DNA from: Danxiaibacter flavus
GTDB lineage: Bacteria; Bacteroidota; Bacteroidia; Chitinophagales; Chitinophagaceae
Reading direction: 5' to 3'
DNA: 64,000 nucleotides
NCBI RefSeq assembly: GCF_041060425.1
Contig: NZ_JAULBC010000006.1
Coordinates: 372,001 to 436,000 of the forward strand
Within the stretch, counting starts at the first letter, position 1. Every line of letters begins with the position of its first letter. Under the pieces are notes generated by a model. The model was not told the DNA's origin, did not search any database, and was given only the letters and a program-made list of their open reading frames with translations. Shown piece after piece: positions 45,021 through 53,579 of this stretch. The translations under genes were made by a program, and so were the position numbers.

Positions 45021-45176
45021 ACAGGTAAGATGTGGCAGTTATAAACGTGCGATCTTTCCTGGAATTAGGAAGATAAAAAATACGGGTGGTGAGTTACGCA
45101 TGGCTATGCAGAGCTCGCCTTTAAACACCCTCAATACAATGACAATAGCCAAAACGCAACTAAAATTTATACACTA

Positions 45177-47519
45177 ATGAAAACTTGCCATCTCTATTCC
45201 CAATTATTCATTGTGCTTCTTACATTGTTTTTTACGGAGATGATTAATGCCCAAAGCGTAGATTTTAGCAATGCCGGGATTCTGGCTTCCGCAAATATCA
45301 AATCGCCTGTTCGGGAAACAATCATAAAAATGTTGCAGGAAGAAGTGGCAAAAAGAACTTCAATCAGCCCCCAACGGTTTGCATCGTCCGGGAAAAATCA
45401 GGTTATCGCGCTGGCAGTTATGCAGGATGAAAGAGTAGACGGGCTATCGGTACCAAAACGTAATGGTAAGAACCTTCCGGAAACAAAAGCTGAAGGCTAC
45501 CGGATTGTTGTTGACAGCCAAACGGGGAAACAAATTTTGTGGCTGATCGGGGCTGACGACCGCGGCGTATTATTCGCTGTCGGCGATTTTTTGCGAAAAG
45601 CCAACCTGGAGAAAAACAAAATCTTGTTCAATAAAAAAGACGAGATTGCTACAGCTCCGCTGCAGGTCATCCGTGGTCACCAACTGGGGTACCGTGCCAC
45701 CAACAATTCCACCGATGCCTGGAGTGTTGCCCAATACGAACAGTACATCCGTGATCTGATTGTTTTTGGTACCAACGCGGTTGAAATGATTCCCGCAGAG
45801 AAAGAAAAAAGGAATTCACTCATGCAGCTTGCTCCGGATGAAATGAATATTGAGGTTAGCAAAATTTGCCAAAAATATAGCATTGACTATTGGGTGTGGA
45901 CTCCGGCTGGCTGCGATATGAAAGATCAGGTTGCGCGGACAAAAGATCTGGATACCAAAGAAGACTTTTATAAAAAATGTCCGAAACTCGACGACGTTTT
46001 TTTTCCGGGAGGCGACCCCGGCGATAATCATCCGCGCGAAGTATTGCCCTATTTAAAAGAGCTTCACGAGCGGCTTATCAAATACCACCCCAATGCCGGA
46101 ATCTGGATTTCACTGCAAGGATTCAGCGAGGAACAAATTGACTATTTCTACGCCTACTTGCGCCAAAATAATCCCGATTGGCTGAAAGGCGTTGTGTCAG
46201 GCCCAAGCAGCCCGCCAATTGCCGAAACCCGGTTCAGGCTTCCTTCCAAATACAAACACCGCCTGTATCCGGACATTACGCACAATGTCCGTTGCGATTA
46301 CCCGGTCAAAAACTGGGATCAGGCTTATATGCTCACCTATGGGCGCGAAGGTATCTGTCCTATGCCCAACTACTACGCTACAATCCATGCTAAATATACC
46401 CCTTATTCTGATGGGTTTATATCCTATTCAGATGGTTGCCACGACGATGTAAACAAAGTAACCTGGAGCATGCGCGGCTGGGACATAAACCTGGAGCCAC
46501 AAACCATTATGGAAGACTATTGCCGCTATTTCTTTGGGCCGAAACTGGCCGAAAGCGCAGCCAATGGTATTATGGCTTTGGAAATGAACTGGAACGGCCC
46601 CGTCAAGAAAAACGGCGGCATTGAAACAGCCTTTGATCACTGGAAAAAGCTGGAAAAAGAAAACCCTCAATTAGCCGGAAACTGGCGCTGGCAAACGCTG
46701 ATGGTTCGCTCTTATTACGATACATATCAAAGAAGGCGAAAGTTCTATGAGCAAGACCTTGAAAATAAAGCCAATGCAATTCTTGCCACCGCCCCCGAAA
46801 TTGGTTCCGGAAAAGCCACGCAACAAGCGCTGGACGTATTGAAAAAAGCTGATACTGAACCAGTGTGCCAGGATATTCACGCCAAAATCGTAAACTATCT
46901 GGACGATCTATTCAAGTCGTGCGGCTACCAAAGCGATGTCAAAAAATACCAGGCATCCAACTCCCAGCGAAGTTGCATTCTCACCTTCCTCGATTATCCG
47001 TTGAACAACCGCTGGTGGCTCGAAGATGAATTTAAGAAAGTTGATACCATGCGATCGGAACAAGAAAAGCTGGCGAGGTTAAATATTATCCGCACCTGGG
47101 AAAATCCCGGGAACGGAAGTTTTTACGACAATATCTCTAACATTGAAACCAGCCCTCACTGTACTACCATATCGGATGACGCCACCGACGTGGCTTGGTG
47201 GGACGGCGGGATGTCACGAAAAAGGTTATCGTCGCAACTTTACCAGCAAAATCCAGAACTGAATTATGAAGACCTTGACCCAAACGGCCGTTACCGGATT
47301 CGCGTTTCAGGCCGTGGCGATGCTCTTCTGCGTGTTGACGGCGAACGCCTGGACCCGATTGTTTATGATAAAGAAATTGGAGGGTTCAAAGAGTTCGTGG
47401 TTCCAATGGCCCTGGTTGGAGATGGCAAAATTCACGTATCATTCGACCGGCCTGAAGAATCAAAAATCCGTTGGAGCCAGCAATCCCACGTTTCGGATGT
47501 CTGGTTGCTAAAACAATAA
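45177..47519 (+). CDS. Secreted putative glycoside hydrolase, GH20b/GH67-like N-domain (paralogue A)
   Basis: 780 residues with signal peptide (MKTCHLYSQLFIVLLTLFFTEMINAQ). Residues about 30-150 form the non-catalytic beta-alpha domain found before GH20/GH67/GH84/GH115 barrels (LPETKAEGYRIVVDSQTGKQILWLIGADDRGVLFAVGDFLR). A TIM barrel follows: VIRGHQLGYRATNN, VFGTNAVEMIP, DYWVWTPAG, DDVFFPGGDPGDNHP, NAGIWISLQGF, VSGPSSPP. FPGGDPGDNHP and YSDGCHDDVNK are conserved with the paralogue at 47749 and are candidate active-site loops. The C-terminal ~120 residues are a carbohydrate-binding-like beta domain. An alpha-glucuronidase or hexosaminidase relative is likely, but I cannot assign the family. 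Confidence 0.65.
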   Translation: MKTCHLYSQLFIVLLTLFFTEMINAQSVDFSNAGILASANIKSPVRETIIKMLQEEVAKRTSISPQRFASSGKNQVIALAVMQDERVDGLSVPKRNGKNLPETKAEGYRIVVDSQTGKQILWLIGADDRGVLFAVGDFLRKANLEKNKILFNKKDEIATAPLQVIRGHQLGYRATNNSTDAWSVAQYEQYIRDLIVFGTNAVEMIPAEKEKRNSLMQLAPDEMNIEVSKICQKYSIDYWVWTPAGCDMKDQVARTKDLDTKEDFYKKCPKLDDVFFPGGDPGDNHPREVLPYLKELHERLIKYHPNAGIWISLQGFSEEQIDYFYAYLRQNNPDWLKGVVSGPSSPPIAETRFRLPSKYKHRLYPDITHNVRCDYPVKNWDQAYMLTYGREGICPMPNYYATIHAKYTPYSDGFISYSDGCHDDVNKVTWSMRGWDINLEPQTIMEDYCRYFFGPKLAESAANGIMALEMNWNGPVKKNGGIETAFDHWKKLEKENPQLAGNWRWQTLMVRSYYDTYQRRRKFYEQDLENKANAILATAPEIGSGKATQQALDVLKKADTEPVCQDIHAKIVNYLDDLFKSCGYQSDVKKYQASNSQRSCILTFLDYPLNNRWWLEDEFKKVDTMRSEQEKLARLNIIRTWENPGNGSFYDNISNIETSPHCTTISDDATDVAWWDGGMSRKRLSSQLYQQNPELNYEDLDPNGRYRIRVSGRGDALLRVDGERLDPIVYDKEIGGFKEFVVPMALVGDGKIHVSFDRPEESKIRWSQQSHVSDVWLLKQ

Positions 47520-47564
47520 AAGAATGATGAGTGAATGGTATTTTCTTAATAGGTCATGCAAACG

Positions 47565-47652
47565 CGAAGCAAGTCCAAAATTAGGTACTTCGTACCCGTC
47601 CGAATGTGCATTAGGCGCGGGCGGGCTTCGTAAATCGTACTTGATAAATCTT
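47565..47652. repeat. Second copy of the TTCGTA word repeat, carrying an inserted GC-rich hairpin
   Basis: It repeats the order seen at 26131-26187 (CGAAGCAAG, GGTACTTCGTA, CTTCGTAAATCGTACTTG, ATAAATCTT), but with about 31 bp of GC-rich text between the two halves. The insert begins CCGTCCG and ends CGGGCGGGC and can fold on itself. Confidence 0.75.
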
Positions 47653-47748
47653 GATGATCTTAAAGAAACGCCATTGAATGATGGGTGCGAAAAGCTCGTC
47701 ACTCAGCACTAATAAATACTAGTCCCCCCGCCATATATAAATGAAAAA

Positions 47749-50103
47749 ATGAACAGTATGAGACTTTCTCTTAAAATCTTCGCGCTTGCCGCCCTAATCT
47801 TTGGATTCGCATCATGCAGCAACAATGCTAGCAAAAAGCTTGATTTATCGCATGCAGTCATCCTCATTTCGCCCAAAATAAAAGCCCCGCTTAACGCATC
47901 TGCCAGGGCTATTTTGATCGAAGAAATTGGGAAACGCACCAATCTTCAGCTAAAAACCGCTGAAGGCTGGGACGGCAAAACCATTATTGCCTGCGCACTC
48001 TCTGACGATGAGACGCTATACGGCGAGACTGTTTTGAAACGTACGGGTGATACGCTTCCCGAAACAAAAAAAGAAGGGTTCCGTTTGGTGCATACCAATG
48101 CCAACGGAAAAGATGTGCTTTGGATTATTGGTGCCGACCCCCGCGGGGTTTTATACGGGATCGGGAAACTTCTCCGTATAGCCGACATGGCCGATAAAAG
48201 CATCAGCATTCCTACCGCGACCGACATCTCCTCTTCGCCTGAATATGCCATTCGTGCTCATCAGTTTGGGTATCGCCAAACGGCTAACTCGTGGGATTCG
48301 TGGACCATTGCCCAATTTGACCAGCATTTTCGCGAGCAGATGCTCTTCGGAGCAAACGGTATTGAAGGCATTCCTTTTCAGGACACACGTCCCGACCCGC
48401 TCATGAAATATCCCCGCGACTCGATGAATGTTGTTTTTAGCAAAATCTGCGAAAAATACGACCTCGACTATTGGGTATGGGCTGCTGTTGAAGCCGATTT
48501 GAAAGACAAAAAACAGCGCCAGGCTATTCTTGATCAATATGAAGCATTCTTTAAAGCTTGCCCGCGTTTCGATGACGTGTTTTATCCCGGCGGCGATCCT
48601 GGCGACAACCACCCGGCCGATGTATTGCCTTTCCTGGAAGAGATGACAACCATCATGCATAAATACCACCCGAATGCCGGTATGTGGATTTCCCTCCAGG
48701 GATTTGATAAAGACAAAGTGGATTATTTCTTCAACTACATCAATGAAAAAAATCCGGATTGGCTGAGGGGTATCATCAATGGCCCAAGTAGTCCCCCAAT
48801 CAAAGAAGAGCGCGAACGCATGCCCAAGAAGTACAAACTTCGCAACTATCCCGACGTAACCCACACCGTACGTTGCCAGTTCCCTGTAAAGAAATGGGAC
48901 CAGGCATTTGCCCTGACCGAAGGCCGCGAAGTTACCAACCCGCAGCCGCTCTATTATGCAAGTATCCACAACCACGATGCTCCCTACACCGATGGATTTG
49001 GCACCTATTCTGACGGTTGCCACGACGATATCAACAAAGTGATTTGGAGCCAAATGGCATGGGACACGAAGCAGGATGTTAAAAACGTAGTGAAAGAATA
49101 TTGTAATTTCTTCTTCTCTTCGAAAGTTGCCAACGATGCTGCTGACGGAATTATTGCTTTGGAACAAAATTGGGTTGGGCCGATTGCCGGAAATGCAGCC
49201 ATCGGGAAAACATTAGCACACTGGAAAAAACTTGAAGCAGAGAACCCACGCCTGGATAGCGTTAATTGGCGTTGGCAACAATTGGTGATGCGTGCATACT
49301 ACGATGCATACGACCAGCAACGCCAGGCATACGAACATAAACTGGAAATGGAATCGAATGACATTCTGGCCAAAGCAAAAACAATCGGCGCCGACAAAGC
49401 CGTGGACGAAGCGTTAACTCATCTTCAATTAGCCGAGAAAGAGCCTGCTGCGCAGGACTTGAAGACAAAAACGCTGTTTTACATCGATGCATTGAATAAA
49501 TCATGCGGACTGCAAACCAGTGTAAAAATGTACCAGGCTGCAGGTTATGAAAGAGCTTGTTTCCGCGATTTTATCGACTACCCGCTGAATAACCGCTGGT
49601 GGCTCGAAGATGAATTCAGGAAAATAAAAGAAATAAAGAGCGAGGAGGAAAAAGCAGCCCGCCTTGATGTCATCCGCAACTATGAGACTCCCGGCGAAGG
49701 CTCTTTCTACGACAACATTTCGAGCGCTGACGCCAAACACGTCACTTCTGAAACAGACGATGCCATCGATTATTTGTGGGATAATGACGGATGGAGCCGC
49801 AAACGCCTGTCAACACAGCTTTTCCAATTCAACCCGGAATTGCAGTATACTGAGCTTGACCCCAATACCAATTACCTGATTCGGGTTGCTGGTTTTGGAG
49901 AGGCCCTTTTGCGCGCCAATGGCCAGCTTTTAAAACCGACCAAATATGAAAAAGGATTCGAGCAATTCAAGGAATTTCCTCTTCCCAAAGATTTGATCAA
50001 AGACGGCAAGTTGAAAATTACGTTTGATAAGCCAACTACAGAAGAGCATATTAACTGGAGACAAAAGTCCAGGGTAACCGATGTTTGGGTTCTTAAACAA
50101 TAA
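47749..50103 (+). CDS. Lipoprotein putative glycoside hydrolase, GH20b/GH67-like (paralogue B)
   Basis: 784 residues. The signal region MNSMRLSLKIFALAALIFGFASC ends in a lipobox Cys near residue 23, unlike paralogue A which has a plain signal peptide. The start may also be the Met at 47758. It has the same architecture: LPETKKEGFRLVHTNANGKDVLWIIGADPRGVLYGIGKLLR, AIRAHQFGYRQTANSWDSW, MLFGANGIEGIP, DYWVWAAVE, DDVFYPGGDPGDNHP, NGPSSPP, TYSDGCHDD, and DYPLNNRWWLEDEFRK near residue 615. About half of aligned residues agree with paralogue A. The two share a probable substrate, with the lipidated form at the membrane and the other soluble. Terminator immediately after. Confidence 0.65.
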   Translation: MNSMRLSLKIFALAALIFGFASCSNNASKKLDLSHAVILISPKIKAPLNASARAILIEEIGKRTNLQLKTAEGWDGKTIIACALSDDETLYGETVLKRTGDTLPETKKEGFRLVHTNANGKDVLWIIGADPRGVLYGIGKLLRIADMADKSISIPTATDISSSPEYAIRAHQFGYRQTANSWDSWTIAQFDQHFREQMLFGANGIEGIPFQDTRPDPLMKYPRDSMNVVFSKICEKYDLDYWVWAAVEADLKDKKQRQAILDQYEAFFKACPRFDDVFYPGGDPGDNHPADVLPFLEEMTTIMHKYHPNAGMWISLQGFDKDKVDYFFNYINEKNPDWLRGIINGPSSPPIKEERERMPKKYKLRNYPDVTHTVRCQFPVKKWDQAFALTEGREVTNPQPLYYASIHNHDAPYTDGFGTYSDGCHDDINKVIWSQMAWDTKQDVKNVVKEYCNFFFSSKVANDAADGIIALEQNWVGPIAGNAAIGKTLAHWKKLEAENPRLDSVNWRWQQLVMRAYYDAYDQQRQAYEHKLEMESNDILAKAKTIGADKAVDEALTHLQLAEKEPAAQDLKTKTLFYIDALNKSCGLQTSVKMYQAAGYERACFRDFIDYPLNNRWWLEDEFRKIKEIKSEEEKAARLDVIRNYETPGEGSFYDNISSADAKHVTSETDDAIDYLWDNDGWSRKRLSTQLFQFNPELQYTELDPNTNYLIRVAGFGEALLRANGQLLKPTKYEKGFEQFKEFPLPKDLIKDGKLKITFDKPTTEEHINWRQKSRVTDVWVLKQ

Positions 50104-50114
50104 ATCATTCAAAA

Positions 50115-50145
50115 ACAGCAGCTAGTTTCCCGGCTGCTGTTTTTT
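50115..50145 (+). terminator. Terminator after paralogue B
   Basis: ACAGCAGC (50115-50122) pairs with GCTGCTGT (50133-50140) around a 10-nt loop and is followed by a T run. It comes before the sialidase-like gene. Confidence 0.85.
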
Positions 50146-50218
50146 GTCAACAATACCTTCAAAGACAACTTACCCTTTCTCTAAATTAAACCGCTGAATT
50201 TCTTTAAAGCTGCTCAAC

Positions 50219-52054
50219 ATGAAAAAAACAAATCCGCATACACTTCATCTGCTTCGCATGCTTGCCCTGGCTTTTGTGCTTCTAGGAAACGTTGCAAACG
50301 CATATGGCAGAATTTTTTTTCAGTCCGACACCGTGATACAGGTTGCCGGAAATGAACCAAAAAAGCTAAACCTTGAGAAGCCGGATGGAGAACTGCCTCC
50401 GCTGCCAGAGGTACAGAACATTGAACTGCTCCGTACAACCCGAGATGCGGCAGAGCTGGCGGATGGGGATGGCTGGACTTACGCGCACCATATGGACCTG
50501 GCCGAATGGAGAGGAAGGATGTATGCCGCCTGGAATATGACTGTGAAGGATGAAGACGTTCCTCCCTCGAAAGTTGTTTACGCGACTTCGCAAAACGGGG
50601 TTGACTGGAGCAAGCCGGCAGACTTCTTTCCACGCAACCTGGCCTGGCCTGGCCGGTTCTACTTTTACCATACAAAAAACGACCGGATGCTGGCTTTCTG
50701 CGCGGCCAATGTTAGTGCTGGCAATGTCAGCGAGTCCCAAAAAAAAGTATTGCTTGTTCGTGAAATTAAGTCCGATCACAAGTTAGGAGAGGTTTTCACG
50801 CTAATCACTCCATCCGATAAAATGCCCCCTTATTTTGAAAAATCGACCGATCAGGGTTTCATTGAAGCTTGTCGTGAGGCTGTCAACAACAACATGTTGC
50901 TCGAACAGCAGGATTATGGGATGTTACTTGGCGACCGAAAAATGGAATGGCACGAGAAAACTCCTCCTCTCAAAGGATGGAAATTTGGCAAAGCATTTTG
51001 TTTTTACGAACGGCCGGACCACCAATGGGTTGGGATCTCAAAGATGGGCTTTGTAACCACCTCCGGCGATGGCGGCAAAACCTGGACCGAACCCGTGCTA
51101 CCGCCCACATTGATCGCCGGATCGGCTAAAGTTTGGGGACAACGCACCCGCGACGGTCAGTATCTGCTAAACTATAACCCCGACCCAAAACGGGCAAAAC
51201 GATTTCCGCTGGTGGTTGTAAGCGGCAGCGATGGCGTTCATTTTAAAGACACGAGGGTAGTACATGGCGAATATCCCCCACGTCGCTATCCCGGTAAATA
51301 CAAGGATTTTGGCTTCCAGTATGTCCGGGGCGTGGCGGCATGGTCGTCCGATAGCACGTTTGCAGACAAGGCTTCAACCTGGTTGATCTACAGTGTTCAT
51401 AAAGAAGACATCTGGCTCTCAAGAATACCACTGCCGTTGAAAACGAATGCGGCTCCCTGCCCGATGGACGATTTTCAAAGCACTAAACCCGGGGTATTTG
51501 TTGCAGGCTGGAATATTTATTCTCCGAAATGGGCGCCGGTAAGGGTAGTTGATGAGCCGGGGAATAGCGGGAACCGATGCCTCGAACTTCGTGATGCCGA
51601 TCCAACGGATTATGCCCGGGCCATGCGGCTTTTCCCAACAGCAAACGTTATAACGGCTGAATTTCAGATAAAACCGGAGCAAACCGACAAACGGCTGGAT
51701 GTTGAAATTCAGGATGAAGAGGGAAAACCGTTTTTGACGTTAACGTTCGTCCCCGATGGAACCATTAACGCAGTTTCCGGTAAACATGAAGCCAGCTTAG
51801 GAAATTATGAACCAAATAAATGGCAACCTTTTAAAGTAACTGTTGGCAGCAACAAAAAATCTATACAAATTTATTGTTCAAATAAGCAGGTAGAAATTCC
51901 TTACAGGAAAAGCAGTAAGACAAAATTACAAAGGTTGGTTTTCAGAACCGGCGCCCCTCGCGGATTAGGCGATACAGACCTTTTGCAAGACAGAAAAGAC
52001 CAGCCCGATGAAAAGGCCGCGGTTTATTATATTGACAATGTTTCAATCAAATAA
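50219..52054 (+). CDS. Secreted sialidase-like beta-propeller protein with C-terminal LamG-like domain
   Basis: 611 residues with signal peptide (MKKTNPHTLHLLRMLALAFVLLGNVANA). Residues about 60-410 alternate short strands with Asp-box-like turns (ATSQNGVDWSKP, TTSGDGGKTWTEP, VVSGSDGVHFKD), as in GH33-type six-bladed propellers. YARAMRLFPTANVITAEFQI and KWQPFKVTVGSNKKSIQIYC in the last 170 residues match the jelly-roll of LamG/concanavalin-like domains. The acid/Tyr nucleophile pair of true sialidases is not visible to me, so I call it a propeller hydrolase or binding protein. It completes the locus started by the two paralogues. Confidence 0.6.
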   Translation: MKKTNPHTLHLLRMLALAFVLLGNVANAYGRIFFQSDTVIQVAGNEPKKLNLEKPDGELPPLPEVQNIELLRTTRDAAELADGDGWTYAHHMDLAEWRGRMYAAWNMTVKDEDVPPSKVVYATSQNGVDWSKPADFFPRNLAWPGRFYFYHTKNDRMLAFCAANVSAGNVSESQKKVLLVREIKSDHKLGEVFTLITPSDKMPPYFEKSTDQGFIEACREAVNNNMLLEQQDYGMLLGDRKMEWHEKTPPLKGWKFGKAFCFYERPDHQWVGISKMGFVTTSGDGGKTWTEPVLPPTLIAGSAKVWGQRTRDGQYLLNYNPDPKRAKRFPLVVVSGSDGVHFKDTRVVHGEYPPRRYPGKYKDFGFQYVRGVAAWSSDSTFADKASTWLIYSVHKEDIWLSRIPLPLKTNAAPCPMDDFQSTKPGVFVAGWNIYSPKWAPVRVVDEPGNSGNRCLELRDADPTDYARAMRLFPTANVITAEFQIKPEQTDKRLDVEIQDEEGKPFLTLTFVPDGTINAVSGKHEASLGNYEPNKWQPFKVTVGSNKKSIQIYCSNKQVEIPYRKSSKTKLQRLVFRTGAPRGLGDTDLLQDRKDQPDEKAAVYYIDNVSIK

Positions 52055-52767
52055 AAATAGCACAGTGACACCGCAGGCGCGATATGTTCGCGGATTAAGC
52101 GTTGAACAATTCAACCCCGATTGTATTGATGTATAAATGTTTCGTAAACAATTTAATACACTATAAGCGCTGATCCAATCAGGGCGAGATTAAAAAATTG
52201 TGTAATTCTGCGGAACACGCTCCAGGATTAGTAATGTAAGAATGTATGAACATAAAAATTTTTACACACGTCTAATGGAGAAATACAGGCAAAGCCCAAT
52301 GATGACGGACTGTCTGCATTGCTAAAGACCGGAAATCTTCAACCTGGTTTGGCGATTAACGCTGCTTTTGGCTATAGGTGAAATAGTCCCTTTAAAACTT
52401 GGAGCGTACCTGATCTTTATATAAAGCCAACATTTATTGAATTCGTACACAGATGAAATGTCAAGGTCATCATACTACCGCGTTTTCAGTTAGTGAGCCG
52501 GGGGAAATCTGGAATTTTTAATTCAATCATATCAAAAGTCTTTTTATCAAGAAGAAAAAGTGGTGGTTTGAACCACAAATTGAGGGCAGATGACTATCCC
52601 GGTTATCGCCTGTGCTGACATCATAAAAAATGTCAGTAAAAAATGACAGAAAAACTGAAAAAAATACACAGATTCCAGGATGGTCCATGACTTGATAGGA
52701 TTTTTTGAGGTTGGGTCAACCACAAAAAGGTAAATTATTGTTCAACCAATTTAAATGGAGGTTAACT
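52055..52767. other. Gap with eroded coding sequence and a repeat copy
   Basis: The text around 52290-52380 has a protein-like frame (DDGLSALLKTGNLQPGLAIN) cut by stops, perhaps the stump of a beta-barrel gene. At 52503-52563 lies a copy of the TraE-leader sequence that recurs at 55260-55323. Near 52709-52721 an inverted repeat GGTTG-GGT-CAACC precedes hsp20. Confidence 0.4.
52503..52563 (+). repeat. Direct repeat, copy 1 (TraE leader fragment)
   Basis: GGAAATCTGGAATTTTTAAT and the following ~40 bp are nearly identical to 55260-55323. Translated, both give KSGIFNS(I/T)ISK(V/I)FL.RR. The pair flanks hsp20, the small protein, the antiporter and the dehydratase fragment. Confidence 0.8.
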
Positions 52768-53217
52768 ATGTCACTCGTAAAAAGAAACAGCAACAACCAG
52801 TCTGCCGTTCCCAGCTTGTTCGACGACTTCTTTAGCCGTGAGTTTTTTAACTGGGGCAACAATAATTATTCAGCTACACGCACAACTGTGCCGGCTGTAA
52901 ATGTCAAGGAAACCAACGAGGAATTTGAAGTGGAGGTAGCTGCTCCGGGAATGAGCAAAGAAGATTTCAATATTACCCTGGACCACAACTACCTAACCAT
53001 TAGTTCTTCAAAACAGCAAGAACAAAACAGCGAGGAGCACGGCTACACGCGCAGAGAATTCAGTTATCAATCTTTTAGCCGAAGCTTTGAGCTCCCTACA
53101 GATGTTGTGGACGGCGAAAACATTAAGGCAACCTACGATAACGGGCTGCTAAGGCTGGTTATCCCCAAAAAAGAAGAGGCCAAACAAAAGGGGCCAAAAA
53201 CCATTCAAGTTAGTTAA
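52768..53217 (+). CDS. Small heat shock protein, Hsp20/alpha-crystallin family
   Basis: 149 residues from the Met at 52768 (MSLVKRNSNNQSAVPSLFDDFFSREFFNW). The start is decided by a GGAGG Shine-Dalgarno at 52757-52761, rare in this window. Upstream in-frame codons to 52705 are not conserved in character. The alpha-crystallin domain runs about 40-140 (VPAVNVKETNEEFEVEVAAPGMSKEDFNITLDHNYLTIS, NGLLRLVIPKKEE), with the GLL.L.IPK motif. It binds unfolding proteins without ATP in the cytosol. A strong terminator follows directly. Confidence 0.93.
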   Translation: MSLVKRNSNNQSAVPSLFDDFFSREFFNWGNNNYSATRTTVPAVNVKETNEEFEVEVAAPGMSKEDFNITLDHNYLTISSSKQQEQNSEEHGYTRREFSYQSFSRSFELPTDVVDGENIKATYDNGLLRLVIPKKEEAKQKGPKTIQVS

Positions 53218-53221
53218 TGTG

Positions 53222-53257
53222 CAAAGTCCGCCTGCGGGCGGACTTTGTAATTTTTTT
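53222..53257 (+). terminator. Strong terminator between hsp20 and the next start codon
   Basis: CAAAGTCCGCC (53222-53232) and GGCGGACTTTG (53237-53247) make a perfect 11-bp stem with a 4-nt loop. Seven T follow at 53251-53257, and the next ATG begins at 53258. The hairpin therefore ends hsp20 mRNA and must be read through, or bypassed, for the small gene to be made. Confidence 0.9.
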
Positions 53258-53557
53258 ATGCCAGATGATATGAAAACACAATATCAAATCGAATGTAACA
53301 TCCGCATCACAGATGGCTACGTAGAGCTGGCGCGCTTCCAGATCAGCGATAGTAAGGAAGATGCCCTTGAACTATTTAGCCAGTTAAAAGGCGCATTAAT
53401 TGCAGAAAAACCTACTCCCGCTATACGCATGCACCTGGTCGATACCGGTCAACCGCTGGAAACGGTGCTGGCCGCGCGATACTGCACCCTTTGTGAGGCA
53501 AAGGATAATTTTGAAATCATTACGAAAGAAACGTTCAGAGCTATTAATATCGGATAA
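53258..53557 (+). CDS. Conserved-looking small cytosolic protein, unknown function
   Basis: 99 residues from the Met at 53258 (MPDDMKTQYQIECNIRITDGYVELARFQI); an internal Met at 53270 is equally possible. The frame extends to 53219, but that part lies in the terminator stem. The pattern is alpha/beta, with strands CNIRIT and VELARFQI and a helix SKEDALELFSQLKGAL, and a CTLC motif near residue 75. Family not recognised. It sits between the hsp20 terminator and the antiporter start (23 bp), so it is probably cotranscribed with the antiporter. Confidence 0.6.
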   Translation: MPDDMKTQYQIECNIRITDGYVELARFQISDSKEDALELFSQLKGALIAEKPTPAIRMHLVDTGQPLETVLAARYCTLCEAKDNFEIITKETFRAINIG

Positions 53558-53579
53558 CTGTATTATACTTTGAGATCCT

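Noticed and set aside
48151..49167. 338-codon - strand frame opposite the second GH20b-like gene
   Set aside because: Antisense shadow of a clearly coding + strand gene; long only because of the host gene's codon usage.
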